DNA from: a virus | DNA: 58,965 nucleotides | Strand: one strand, 5' to 3' | IMG/VR virus record: IMGVR_UViG_3300030380_001149 | Location: 1 to 58,965 of that record | Shown here: positions 1 through 7,405 of the stretch, piece after piece | Layout of the letters: each line of letters begins with the position of its first letter | How positions within the stretch are numbered: position 1 is the first letter of the stretch | Translations under genes and position numbers: made by a program | The notes under the pieces: generated by a model | The model's database searches: none | Told to the model about the DNA's origin: nothing | The model's input: only the letters and a program-made list of their open reading frames with translations

Positions 1-129
1 AAGCGATGTCACTACAAATGTTAATATTGTAGAAACTAAAATTATGATTGACTTGACTGGTCTTAAAGATGGAGGCACTGCTGGTGATATTATCGGTAAA
101 GATGGAGCTGGTGTTGCTTTTATTGGGCA
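1..129. repeat. Left copy of the 129-bp terminal redundancy
   Basis: Bases 1-129 are repeated at 58837-58965 in the same orientation with one mismatch (C at 52, T at 58888, a synonymous change in an Asp codon). This is the signature of a circular or circularly permuted genome opened by assembly; the gene broken at the right end continues in frame here. A physical short terminal repeat cannot be excluded, but the repeat lies inside a coding region, which favours an assembly overlap. Confidence 0.93.
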
Positions 130-439
130 AGTAACAACTGCAAATCAAGGAACTGTTTTTGGGGTAACGATGGCTTGTCTTGAAACACCTGCTGGTGGTA
201 GCACAGATATTGATTTATTTTCGGCAACTGAAGGCACTGGTGTTAATGACACTGCAATCGGTGACCTTACTGAAACACAAATTATTAATGCTGGTGCAGC
301 ATCTGCTGGTACAGTAGTTGCTGGTGGTGATATAGTTGCTGACCAGTTTTTATATTTGGTAAGTCAAGGCACTGGCGATGCTACTTATACTGCTGGTAGA
401 TTTTTAATAACGATTACTGGTTTTGATGCAGCTAGTTAA
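1..439 (+). CDS. Capsid-associated structural protein, 3' part (wraps from 58655)
   Basis: This is the C-terminal part of a 206-residue protein whose start is the ATG at 58655. The frame is continuous across the terminal overlap: the internal ATG at 44 corresponds to 58880, exactly 75 codons after the start. The protein is rich in Gly, Thr and Ala and poor in Cys, typical of beta-rich virion proteins. Its N-terminus (MGTTTFSGPVRSENGF) is of a kind often seen in marine phages just downstream of capsid genes. A head decoration or second capsid protein is the likely role, but this is inferred from position and style. The stop is TAA at 437-439, followed by a good Shine-Dalgarno for the next gene. 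Confidence 0.8.
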   Translation, partial: SDVTTNVNIVETKIMIDLTGLKDGGTAGDIIGKDGAGVAFIGQVTTANQGTVFGVTMACLETPAGGSTDIDLFSATEGTGVNDTAIGDLTETQIINAGAASAGTVVAGGDIVADQFLYLVSQGTGDATYTAGRFLITITGFDAAS

Positions 440-451
440 TAGGAGAATATT

Positions 452-760
452 ATGAACTCAGATATAGGAGCAAAAACTTTAACTAGCACTGGAACTATTC
501 AGTCTGGTCGAACAAGATTGCTATCTATTTATTATGTGGGTCATGCGTCAGCAGGTAGTTTAACATTTAAAGATGGTGGTGGAAGTGGCACACAAAAACT
601 TGTCATAGCTACACCAGCTTCAAGTGCTGCTGACCAATATCAAGTGGATATGCCTTTAGATGGTATTCTGTTTAAAAGCGACATGCACTTGACTATTAGC
701 AATGTAACCTCTGTTACAGTTTTTGTAACACCGATTACTGCTGATACTGATAATGGATAG
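452..760 (+). CDS. Small beta-rich structural protein
   Basis: A 102-residue protein preceded by AGGAG (441-445) at proper spacing. It has a short alternating hydrophobic/Thr/Ser pattern with the segments GSLTFKDGGGSGT and NVTSVTVFV, resembling small virion proteins found next to head genes in marine podoviruses. It probably forms a compact beta-sandwich and sits in the head-completion or decoration layer; this role is inferred from context. Its 3' end overlaps the next gene by 8 bases, so the two are translationally coupled. Confidence 0.7.
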   Translation: MNSDIGAKTLTSTGTIQSGRTRLLSIYYVGHASAGSLTFKDGGGSGTQKLVIATPASSAADQYQVDMPLDGILFKSDMHLTISNVTSVTVFVTPITADTDNG

Positions 761-1061
761 TTATACAGAAGAATTACTTGGATTAAAGCGAGGTGGGATG
801 CCACCTCGCAAGAAGAAGTATTTTAGAAGCACAAAGTCTGGAGCTGGTATGACTAAAGCTGGTGTTGAAAAATACAGAAGAGATAATCCTGGTTCTAAAT
901 TAAAAACCGCAGTTACTAAAAAGAAAAACTTAACGAAAAAAGAGAAGTCTAGAAGAAAGTCATTTTGTGCTAGAAGTTTAGGACAGATGAAAAAATTTCC
1001 GAAAGCAGCTAAAAATCCTAATTCAAGATTACGACAAGCAAGAAGAAGATGGAGATGTTAA
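753..1061 (+). CDS. Small basic Cys-containing protein (SFCAR type)
   Basis: A 102-residue, strongly Lys/Arg-rich protein. The C-terminal half carries the recognisable pattern RRKSFCARSLG, then about 20 basic residues, then RRRWRC at the very end. Such small proteins recur in marine phage genomes beside structural genes; their function is unknown to me. The high positive charge suggests nucleic-acid binding, possibly a packaged DNA-associated protein. The start ATG (753) lies inside the preceding gene, and the next gene begins at the base after its stop. It is the first of five consecutive small basic proteins, apart from the intervening endolysin and a membrane peptide. Confidence 0.75.
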   Translation: MDSYTEELLGLKRGGMPPRKKKYFRSTKSGAGMTKAGVEKYRRDNPGSKLKTAVTKKKNLTKKEKSRRKSFCARSLGQMKKFPKAAKNPNSRLRQARRRWRC

Positions 1062-1520
1062 GTGAAACTATCCGAAAACTTTAGTTTGCATGAATTTACT
1101 AAATCACAAACTGCTATAAGAAATAACATAGACAACACACCAAATGAAAAACAAATATTTAATTTAAGAAATTTATGTGTGCATGTTTTACAACCAATTC
1201 GTAATAATTTTTTACAACCAGTAATAATAAGCTCTGGATTTAGGTGTGTAGAACTAAATCTTAAAATTGGAGGTAGTATTAAATCACAACATGTGCAAGG
1301 TCAAGCAGCAGATATTGAAGTAGTTGGAGTAGATAATTCTCATTTATCTAATTACATAAATGATAATTTAAAATTTGACCAATTAATTTTAGAATTTTAT
1401 GATGGAGTAGACCCACACTCTGGATGGGTGCATGTATCGTATAGTACAGAAAACAATAGATTAAAATACATGGAGGCTTACAAAAATGAAGAAGGCAAAA
1501 CAAAATATAGGATGAAGTAA
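1062..1520 (+). CDS. Endolysin, M15-type D,D/L,D-peptidase
   Basis: A 152-residue protein with the zinc-peptidase M15_3 (D-Ala-D-Ala carboxypeptidase/VanY-like) layout: SGFRC at residues 58-62, then zinc ligands His77 (SQHVQGQAADI), Asp84 and His124 (GWVHVSYS). It should cleave peptide crosslinks of the host cell wall at lysis. There is no signal peptide, so export needs a holin; the nearest small membrane protein follows immediately (1520-1648) and a 3-TM holin candidate lies at 52587. The start is GTG at 1062, directly after the previous stop; no ATG upstream fits. The length matches stand-alone phage M15 endolysins. Confidence 0.9.
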   Translation: MKLSENFSLHEFTKSQTAIRNNIDNTPNEKQIFNLRNLCVHVLQPIRNNFLQPVIISSGFRCVELNLKIGGSIKSQHVQGQAADIEVVGVDNSHLSNYINDNLKFDQLILEFYDGVDPHSGWVHVSYSTENNRLKYMEAYKNEEGKTKYRMK

Positions 1521-1648
1521 TGGAATCAGTAACACCAGAATTAATCGAAACATTGCACAATATATCTTGGTTTGATGGTATCTGTTATATCGTATTAGGT
1601 TTAGGAACATATGCAGTGTATAGATGGATAAAAAGTAAATGGCGATAG
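1520..1648 (+). CDS. 42-residue single-TM peptide next to endolysin
   Basis: The ATG overlaps the endolysin stop (TAATG), giving a 42-residue product. It has an acidic N-terminus, one hydrophobic segment (GICYIVLGLGTYAVY, about residues 20-34) and a basic tail (RWIKSKWR), so a one-pass membrane peptide with cytoplasmic C-terminus is likely. Position and topology fit an accessory holin or pinholin-like lysis peptide, but no family was recognised. Confidence 0.6.
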   Translation: MESVTPELIETLHNISWFDGICYIVLGLGTYAVYRWIKSKWR

Positions 1649-1797
1649 GTAGAAGTCAAATGAGACAACAAGTTTCTAAACCACCACAGAAAAAAAAGTG
1701 GTCGATGAAACGCAAGAAAAAAATTAATTGTGCTAAACCAAAAGGGTTTAGTGAGAGGGCTTATTGCCAAGGTAAAAAGAAGAGACAACGCAAGTAG
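1639..1797 (+). CDS. 52-residue basic Cys-containing protein
   Basis: Overlaps the end of the preceding gene by 10 bases and encodes 52 residues, about 40% Lys/Arg/Gln. The C-terminal half (INCAKPKGFSERAYCQGK) has two Cys about 14 residues apart and looks like a shortened relative of the neighbouring basic proteins. It could be DNA- or RNA-binding. No known function. Confidence 0.6.
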   Translation: MAIGRSQMRQQVSKPPQKKKWSMKRKKKINCAKPKGFSERAYCQGKKKRQRK

Positions 1798-1839
1798 ACA
1801 AGTAAGGTCTAGATTGGTATTATTAGGAAAGGATAAAAA

Positions 1840-2307
1840 ATGACAAAATTATGTGAAAGAGGAAAAAGAGCTGCTAAGAAAAAATTTAAGGTTTATCCGT
1901 CAGCTTATGCTAATGCATATGCCTCAAAAATATGTGCAGGAAAAATTAAAGACCCTAGTGGTGTTAAAAGAAAAGATTTTAAAGGACCAAAACCAGTCAA
2001 ATTAGGAGGCGAAATGAAAAAACCAGTAAAAAAAGCAGGATTAGGTTTACTAATGGCAGTAAATGAAATTAGAAAACAAGGAAAGAAGGAGGGCAGGAGA
2101 CAAGCTCAAGAAGGTCAAAGTCAAGACAAACAATACCAAGAGTATTTAGCTTCAAAGAATGTTTCTGAACCTAAAAACATGAATACTGGAGATTTAGCTG
2201 AACTTACAGATAAATTTGAAGGTCATGATGTAAATGGAGGTTCTATTAAAGGAGAATATGGAATTAACTCTAGTATGAGAAATTATTATAAAGATATACT
2301 TGGCTAA
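1840..2307 (+). CDS. Basic virion-region protein ending in YYKDILG
   Basis: A 155-residue protein beginning MTKLCERGKRAAKKKFKVYP, a highly recurrent N-terminal module in marine phages (Cys at 5, then a second Cys in SKICAGKIKDPSG). A flexible Lys/Gln-rich middle follows, then a C-terminus SSMRNYYKDILG. The end resembles that of the next gene (DYYKGIL). The preceding AGGAAAGGATAAAAA gives a good ribosome binding site. Function unknown; its place among structural genes and its charge suggest a virion or DNA-associated role. Confidence 0.7.
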   Translation: MTKLCERGKRAAKKKFKVYPSAYANAYASKICAGKIKDPSGVKRKDFKGPKPVKLGGEMKKPVKKAGLGLLMAVNEIRKQGKKEGRRQAQEGQSQDKQYQEYLASKNVSEPKNMNTGDLAELTDKFEGHDVNGGSIKGEYGINSSMRNYYKDILG

Positions 2308-2600
2308 TGGCTAAGAGTGGTTTAAAAAAATGGTTTGCCCAAAAGTGGGTAGACATAGGAAGTAAAAAAAAAGATGGTTCATTTGCACCTTGTGGAAGAA
2401 GCAAACAAAAAGCAGATGCGAAAAGAAAATATCCTAAATGTGTTCCTTTAGCAAAAGCTAGAAGAATGAGTGAAGGACAAAGAAAAAGTGCAGTAAGTAG
2501 AAAAAGAGCAAAAGCACAAGGAGTTGGTGGTAAACCAACAAATGTTAAAACTTTTGCAGTCGAAGGTGGACTAGCAGATTATTATAAAGGAATATTGTAA
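2307..2600 (+). CDS. Basic DUF5872-like protein ending in YYKGIL
   Basis: A 97-residue protein starting at an ATG that overlaps the previous stop. The N-terminal 50 residues (GLKKWFAQKWVDIGSKKKDG, then PCGRSK and KYPKCVP) match a small widespread family in marine and environmental phages that I associate with DUF5872; that name is from memory. The two Cys-Gly/Cys-Val knuckles about 20 residues apart could bind zinc. The C-terminus GGLADYYKGIL repeats the tail motif of the upstream protein. Function unknown. Confidence 0.7.
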   Translation: MAKSGLKKWFAQKWVDIGSKKKDGSFAPCGRSKQKADAKRKYPKCVPLAKARRMSEGQRKSAVSRKRAKAQGVGGKPTNVKTFAVEGGLADYYKGIL

Positions 2601-3082
2601 TGAGTGGCAAAACAAAAACTATGAAAACTAAAGATGGTAGAAATATACCTATAATTGAACCAGAAAATAAATTTATTAAAAGAAAACCAACAAAAAAAGA
2701 AATGCAAGAAGACAGAGCTAAAAATAGACCCTCTCGTAATATAACAGGCGACAGAGCTAAACAGAGAGAAAAGAAAAAATATGTTAGTGATGTGAAAAAA
2801 GCAGCTGAACTTGGTTTTGGTTTAGGTAGAAAGTTTGGAGTTAAAAATCAATTTATGCAACAACAAAAACCATTAGGAAAAGTAGGTAAAAAAACTGGTG
2901 ACATGATACTTTCTCCTAAAGCAGATTTAGATGGAGATGGTATGTTTAGTGAATACGAAAAGAAACGAGGTATGGCGGTTCAAAAAGCTATGGCAGAAAA
3001 TAATAAACCAGTAAAGGTTGCTCAAGCAAGTCAAGGTAGTGGTATAGCTATTCGTGGAACAAAATTTACAGGTGTATTTTAG
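2600..3082 (+). CDS. Small virion-region protein with EF-hand-like loop
   Basis: A 160-residue, Lys-rich protein. Residues 109-120 form a canonical 12-residue calcium-binding EF loop: Asp109, Asp111, Asp113, Gly114, Ser117 and Glu120 occupy positions 1, 3, 5, 6, 9 and 12. The C-terminus RGTKFTGVF is another short tail recurrent in marine phage proteins. Start and stop overlap with neighbours (stop of 2307 gene at 2598-2600). A calcium-stabilised structural or scaffold-like role is plausible but unproven; a single EF loop may also be dockerin-like. Confidence 0.7.
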   Translation: MSGKTKTMKTKDGRNIPIIEPENKFIKRKPTKKEMQEDRAKNRPSRNITGDRAKQREKKKYVSDVKKAAELGFGLGRKFGVKNQFMQQQKPLGKVGKKTGDMILSPKADLDGDGMFSEYEKKRGMAVQKAMAENNKPVKVAQASQGSGIAIRGTKFTGVF

Positions 3083-3090
3083 GATAAGAT

Positions 3091-3780
3091 ATGGCAACTT
3101 CTGGAACTACAGCATTTGATTTAGATATAGATGATATTATACAAGAGGCTTATGAAAGATGCGGAGTTAGAACTAATTCTGGATATGATTTAAAATCTGC
3201 TAGAAGAAGTTTAAATATATTATTTAGTGAGTGGGGTAATAGAGGAGTACATTTATGGAAAGTAGAATTAAAAACTCAAGAGCTTACTGCTGGAACAGCG
3301 ACATATGATGCACCTACAAATGCGAATGATATTTTAGAGGCTTATATATCAACGACTACCTCTCAAACTGCTACAACCAATGATGTATCACTAACTAAAA
3401 TAAGTAGAAGTGAATATGCCGCCTTACCAAATAAAGGTTCTCAAGGTCAACCTAGTCAGTATTATGTTGATAGACAAACTACACCTAAAATAACTTTGTA
3501 TCAAACACCAGATGCTTCTACATACAAATGTGTGAAATATTATTATTTAAAAAGAATTGAGGATGCTGGTTCATACTCTAATGAAGCAGACATAGTATTT
3601 AGGTTTATACCTTGTATGGTTGCAGGTCTTGCTTATTATTTATCACTAAAAAGAAATCCACAATTAGTCCAACAAAATAAATTATTATATGAAGATGAAT
3701 TACAAAGAGCTTTAACAGAGGATGGACAAAGAACTTCTGTGTATATTACACCACAGAGTTATTTTCCACAAGGTGCTTAG
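3091..3780 (+). CDS. Head-to-tail adaptor (gp4/SU10 adaptor-like)
   Basis: A 229-residue protein starting DIDDIIQEAYERCGVRT with a following helix (LKSARRSLNILFSEWGNRG), the arrangement of portal-bound adaptors in podoviruses (tail tubular A / P22 gp4 / SU10 adaptor families). A middle beta region and C-terminal helices (VFRFIPCMVAGLAYYLSLK) complete the fold pattern. It should form a ring below the portal and seat the tail. A second adaptor-like protein follows at 4158, so this phage has two paralogous or stacked rings. Family assignment rests on helix pattern rather than catalytic residues. Confidence 0.7.
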   Translation: MATSGTTAFDLDIDDIIQEAYERCGVRTNSGYDLKSARRSLNILFSEWGNRGVHLWKVELKTQELTAGTATYDAPTNANDILEAYISTTTSQTATTNDVSLTKISRSEYAALPNKGSQGQPSQYYVDRQTTPKITLYQTPDASTYKCVKYYYLKRIEDAGSYSNEADIVFRFIPCMVAGLAYYLSLKRNPQLVQQNKLLYEDELQRALTEDGQRTSVYITPQSYFPQGA

Positions 3781-4161
3781 ATGCCATATGCAAGAGGTAA
3801 ATATGCAAAAGCAATATCAGATAGGTCAGGCATGGCATTTCCTTATAATGAAATGGTAAAAGAATGGAATGGTTTACTGGTACATAAATCTGAATATGAA
3901 GAAAAACATCCACAAATTAGAAGAAAACATATCAAGGGAGATGCTATAGCTTTAGCAAACGCAAGACCTAGACCTAAAGATGATGATAAACAATTTGTGC
4001 TATATATTAGTAGTGGTTTTTTTGCAGAAAGCGGAGATAGTGGTATAAATAGTGGTGCAAGTATGACAGTAACAGATAGTAAGGATATATTAGGAACAAC
4101 TTTAACTTCTTTTGAATTAACAACATCTGTTGGAACAGATTTTACAGTGACAATAACATGA
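3781..4161 (+). CDS. Conserved head-tail connector-region protein
   Basis: A 126-residue protein beginning MPYARGKYAKAISDRSGMAF, followed by WNGLLVHKSEYEEKHPQ and ANARPRP. This N-terminal signature occurs in many marine phages next to connector genes; the C-terminal half is Ser/Thr-rich and beta-like. It starts directly after the previous stop and overlaps the next start by 4 bases, within a tightly coupled connector operon. Likely a head-closure or tail accessory protein; no biochemical role known. Confidence 0.7.
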   Translation: MPYARGKYAKAISDRSGMAFPYNEMVKEWNGLLVHKSEYEEKHPQIRRKHIKGDAIALANARPRPKDDDKQFVLYISSGFFAESGDSGINSGASMTVTDSKDILGTTLTSFELTTSVGTDFTVTIT

Positions 4162-4805
4162 GTATATCTCACACAAATTTTTTAACACAAGTAAGAAACT
4201 ACACTGAAGTAGATTCAAATGTTTTATCCGATACTTTGTTAGACCAATTTATAAGAAATACAGAAATAGACATTGCAAATAAAGTTGATTACGATGATAT
4301 AAGAGAATATGTTACTGCTGTAACAGGCACTTTAAAATATTTAAATGTACCTGATGATTGTTTAGTAATTCGTTCCGTACAAATTATAAGTAGCAATGTT
4401 AGAGATTTTTTGGAAAAAAGAGATACTTCTTTTATAGCAGAATTTAATCCAAATGATTCTACAGGGCAACCTAAATATTATGCTAATTGGGATGATAAAA
4501 ATATTTTATTTGCTCCAGTGCCAGACCAAGCATATGATATACAATTAAATTATATTAAAGACCCTGAGCATTTTAATTCTACGACAGATACTTTTTTATC
4601 TAAACATCAAGAGGCTTTATTGTTACATGGTGTATTGACTGAATGTTTTAGTTATTTAAAAGGTCCTGTTGATATGTACAACTTATACAAAACAAAGTAT
4701 AATGAAGAAATACAAGACTTTGCATTGCAACAAATGGGTCGAAGAAGAAGAGCCGAGTACGATGATGGTGTACCTAGATTAAAAGTAGCTTCTCCTTCAC
4801 CTTAA
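4158..4805 (+). CDS. Second adaptor/tail tube-like protein
   Basis: A 215-residue protein with an N-terminal helix pair (FLTQVRNYTEVDSNVLSDTLLDQFIRN), a central beta domain (PKYYANWDDKNILFAPVP) and C-terminal helices (HQEALLLHGVLTECFSYLK), a pattern shared with phage adaptor proteins. The tail is basic (MGRRRRAEYDDGVPRL). The start ATG overlaps the previous gene (ATGA). With the product of 3091 it probably forms the portal-proximal neck. Family call from pattern only. Confidence 0.65.
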   Translation: MSISHTNFLTQVRNYTEVDSNVLSDTLLDQFIRNTEIDIANKVDYDDIREYVTAVTGTLKYLNVPDDCLVIRSVQIISSNVRDFLEKRDTSFIAEFNPNDSTGQPKYYANWDDKNILFAPVPDQAYDIQLNYIKDPEHFNSTTDTFLSKHQEALLLHGVLTECFSYLKGPVDMYNLYKTKYNEEIQDFALQQMGRRRRAEYDDGVPRLKVASPSP

Positions 4806-4822
4806 CAATAAGGAGAAAAAAT

Positions 4823-5260
4823 ATGGCAATAACAACAAGTGCAGTATGTAATGTTTTTAAAACAGATGTTTTAAAAGGAGTGCATAATTTTACTAATCCT
4901 GGTGGTAATAGTTTTAAATTATCTATGTACACTAGTTCAGCAACTTTAGGAAAATCAACAACATCTTTTACTTCAGATGCTCAAGTATCATCACCTTCTG
5001 GTTATTCTAGTGGAGGTAAGGCTTTAGTAGCAGTTACACCTACTTTAAGTTCTGATACCGCTGTAGTAGATTTTGCTGATTTATCTTTTGTAGGTGTATC
5101 ACTTACCGCAAGAGGAGCTTTAATTTATAATGACACTGCTAGTGGTGACCCAGCAGTTGCAGTATTAGATTTTGGTGGAGATAAAACAGCTACTTCAGGA
5201 ACTTTTACAATACAATTTCCTACTGCAAATTCATCAAGTGCTATTATAAGAATAGCTTAA
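4823..5260 (+). CDS. Structural protein, probably tail/neck beta-sandwich
   Basis: A 145-residue protein after an AAGGAG ribosome binding site. It is rich in Ser, Thr, Val and Gly with alternating beta patterns (SFKLSMYTSSATLGKST, GGKALVAVTPTLSSDTAVVDFADLSF). Similar proteins sit between connector and fibre genes in marine phages. Virion location is likely from context; the specific role is unknown. Confidence 0.65.
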   Translation: MAITTSAVCNVFKTDVLKGVHNFTNPGGNSFKLSMYTSSATLGKSTTSFTSDAQVSSPSGYSSGGKALVAVTPTLSSDTAVVDFADLSFVGVSLTARGALIYNDTASGDPAVAVLDFGGDKTATSGTFTIQFPTANSSSAIIRIA

Positions 5261-5276
5261 ATAGGAGATTTGTTCA

Positions 5277-6416
5277 GTGACTACTAGAACATTAACTATT
5301 ACTGTTGTTGGTGGTAATCCTTCTAATCATCCATATCATAATGTTGGTTCTAGTAATAAATATGCAATAGATGGTTCTACTGCTACTGCAGATGTAACTT
5401 TATATCTTGCTGAAGGGGGAACTTATGTTTTTGACCAATCAGATAATACGAATAGTGGTCATCCTTTAAGATTTTCTACAACTGCTAATGGAACACATTC
5501 TGGAGGAAGTGAATATACTACAGGTGTTACAGTATCAGGTGTACCCGGTAATTCTGGTGCTAAAACCACCATAGTAGTAGCTGATTCTGCACCAACTCTT
5601 TATTATTATTGTACTAATCATTCCAACATGGGTTGGACTGCAAATACTGTAGATGCTACTTCTTGGGGTGTTTTATCTTGGGGAGAAGGTGCATGGGGTG
5701 ACCAAAACGACATATCCGTATCAGTTACTGGAGTTGCTTCTACTACTGCTATTGGTTCTGTTACCATTGATGCAGAAATAGGTGAAGGTTGGGGTCGAGG
5801 AACTTGGGGTAATAGAGTTTGGGATGGTGTATATTCCGTCATACCAACAGGTGTATCTGCCACATCTGCAATAGGAACAGCAACAGCAAGTATTTCATTT
5901 ACAGCATCTGTTACTGGTGTGGCTACCACTTCTGCTGTAGGTAGTGTAACTACAACACAAGGAGTAGAGATAACTCCGACTGGTCAGGAATTGACTGGTT
6001 CTGTAGGAACTGTTGATTTTGACGGAGATGCTTCAACTGGAGTAACAGGTGTTGCAATGACATCAGCGACTGGAGAGGCAATCGTTGCACCGATTACATT
6101 AGTTGATGTAACAGGCGTTGCTCTCACAAGTGCTATAGGTGATGTGGTATTAGAAATGACAGGAGCAGTAAATGTTACAGGTGTGGCAACAACAAGTGCA
6201 GTTGGTTCTATAACACCAGTATCAGGCTATGATGTTACTGGAGTAGCCATGACATCAGCGGTAGGCACAGTAGCGGAAGTTACAGGCACAGGCACAGTTG
6301 ATGATGTTACTGGTGTAGCATTGACTACAAGTGTTGGAAGTGTAATAATAATTGCATGGAATAGAATAGATACTGGTACTCCAGTAGTTTGGACAAAAAT
6401 AACAACAGCAGCATAA
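5277..6416 (+). CDS. Tail/appendage protein: cupredoxin-like domain plus nine TGVA repeats
   Basis: A 379-residue protein starting at GTG 5277 with TAGGAG upstream. Residues 1-125 look like a cupredoxin fold: GTYVFDQSDNTNSGHPLRFS, then YYYCTNHSNMGW, giving His62, Cys112, His115 and Met118, the residue types of a type-1 copper site. Residues about 130-180 carry WGEGAWGD and WGRGTWGN. From about 140 to the end there are nine copies of a 13-residue unit of the form VTGVAxTSAxGxV, likely beta strands of a fibrous stalk. It sits at the head of the fibre operon, so a tail fibre or appendage is likely. Copper binding is inference. Confidence 0.7.
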   Translation: MTTRTLTITVVGGNPSNHPYHNVGSSNKYAIDGSTATADVTLYLAEGGTYVFDQSDNTNSGHPLRFSTTANGTHSGGSEYTTGVTVSGVPGNSGAKTTIVVADSAPTLYYYCTNHSNMGWTANTVDATSWGVLSWGEGAWGDQNDISVSVTGVASTTAIGSVTIDAEIGEGWGRGTWGNRVWDGVYSVIPTGVSATSAIGTATASISFTASVTGVATTSAVGSVTTTQGVEITPTGQELTGSVGTVDFDGDASTGVTGVAMTSATGEAIVAPITLVDVTGVALTSAIGDVVLEMTGAVNVTGVATTSAVGSITPVSGYDVTGVAMTSAVGTVAEVTGTGTVDDVTGVALTTSVGSVIIIAWNRIDTGTPVVWTKITTAA

Positions 6417-6427
6417 AGGAATAAAAT

Positions 6428-7393
6428 ATGGCATCTACTTTCTCATCAGATTTAAAACTGGAACTCATGGCTACTGGTGAAAATGCTGGTACATGGGGAA
6501 CAAAAACAAATAATAATTTAAATTTAGTACAACAAGCAATAGGTGGTTTTGAGCAAGTAACAGTTGGTGACGGAGCAACAGTTGCATTAGCAATGACCGA
6601 TGGTACAGTATCAAACGCAAGAAATATGGTTGTAAAAGTGGCTACTGTAACCCTATCAGGAGCCACTGTTTTAACAGTTCCAGATAGCATTGAAAAAATG
6701 TACATCTTTGATGTAACTGGAGTAACTAATCCAACAAACTTAACTATTAAAACTGCAAGTGGTTCTGGTTTTTCTCCAGACCAACAAAAAATATATTTTG
6801 CATATGCAGATGGAACAAACATTGTTGAAGTATCACTTGATAGTTTAGGTGGTGCGGTAGGTACAGCGAGTTTACCAACAGTACCAGTTACAAAAGGTGG
6901 AACTGGTTTAACATCTGCTGGTTCCGCAAATCAAGCATTAAAAATGAATAGTGGTGGTAGTGCTTTAGAATTTGGAACATTAGCAATAGCTGGTGGAGGA
7001 ACTGGTGCAACAACTTTAGCTGGTGCTAATATTGTAGCATCTAATGCTAATACCACTTTTACAAAAGCATTACGAGGTAGTACACAAACTGCTGGTTCTC
7101 AAACTGGTAGTGTTACGTTAGATTTTGACACATATCAAAACTTTGTTCTTACAGCAACAGGTAATGTTACATTAGCTAACCCTTCTACTGAATCAGTAGG
7201 ACAATCTGGTATTATAGTATTTATTCAAGATGGTACTGGAAGTAGAACATTAAGTTTAGGAACAGACTACGAAACTGCTGGGGGTGCTGGTTTAACTATA
7301 AGCACTGCTGCTAACGCAGTTGATGTTATACCATATTTTGTTAAAGCTGCCTCAAGTATTCAACTAGGAGCACCTCAACTTGCGTTTGCATAG
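6428..7393 (+). CDS. Tail fibre/spike-associated protein
   Basis: A 321-residue protein that opens SSDLKLELMATGENAGTWGTKTNNNLNL, the entry of many marine phage fibre proteins that match tails to the virion. Central segments VPVTKGGTGLTSAGSANQAL and IAGGGTGATT are typical of trimeric fibre shafts, and the last third is a beta-rich tip domain. It lies between the repeat protein and the LamG/SPRY pair. Role as fibre component is well supported by style and position; the receptor is unknown. Confidence 0.7.
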   Translation: MASTFSSDLKLELMATGENAGTWGTKTNNNLNLVQQAIGGFEQVTVGDGATVALAMTDGTVSNARNMVVKVATVTLSGATVLTVPDSIEKMYIFDVTGVTNPTNLTIKTASGSGFSPDQQKIYFAYADGTNIVEVSLDSLGGAVGTASLPTVPVTKGGTGLTSAGSANQALKMNSGGSALEFGTLAIAGGGTGATTLAGANIVASNANTTFTKALRGSTQTAGSQTGSVTLDFDTYQNFVLTATGNVTLANPSTESVGQSGIIVFIQDGTGSRTLSLGTDYETAGGAGLTISTAANAVDVIPYFVKAASSIQLGAPQLAFA

Positions 7394-7405
7394 GAGACAT
7401 AAGTA

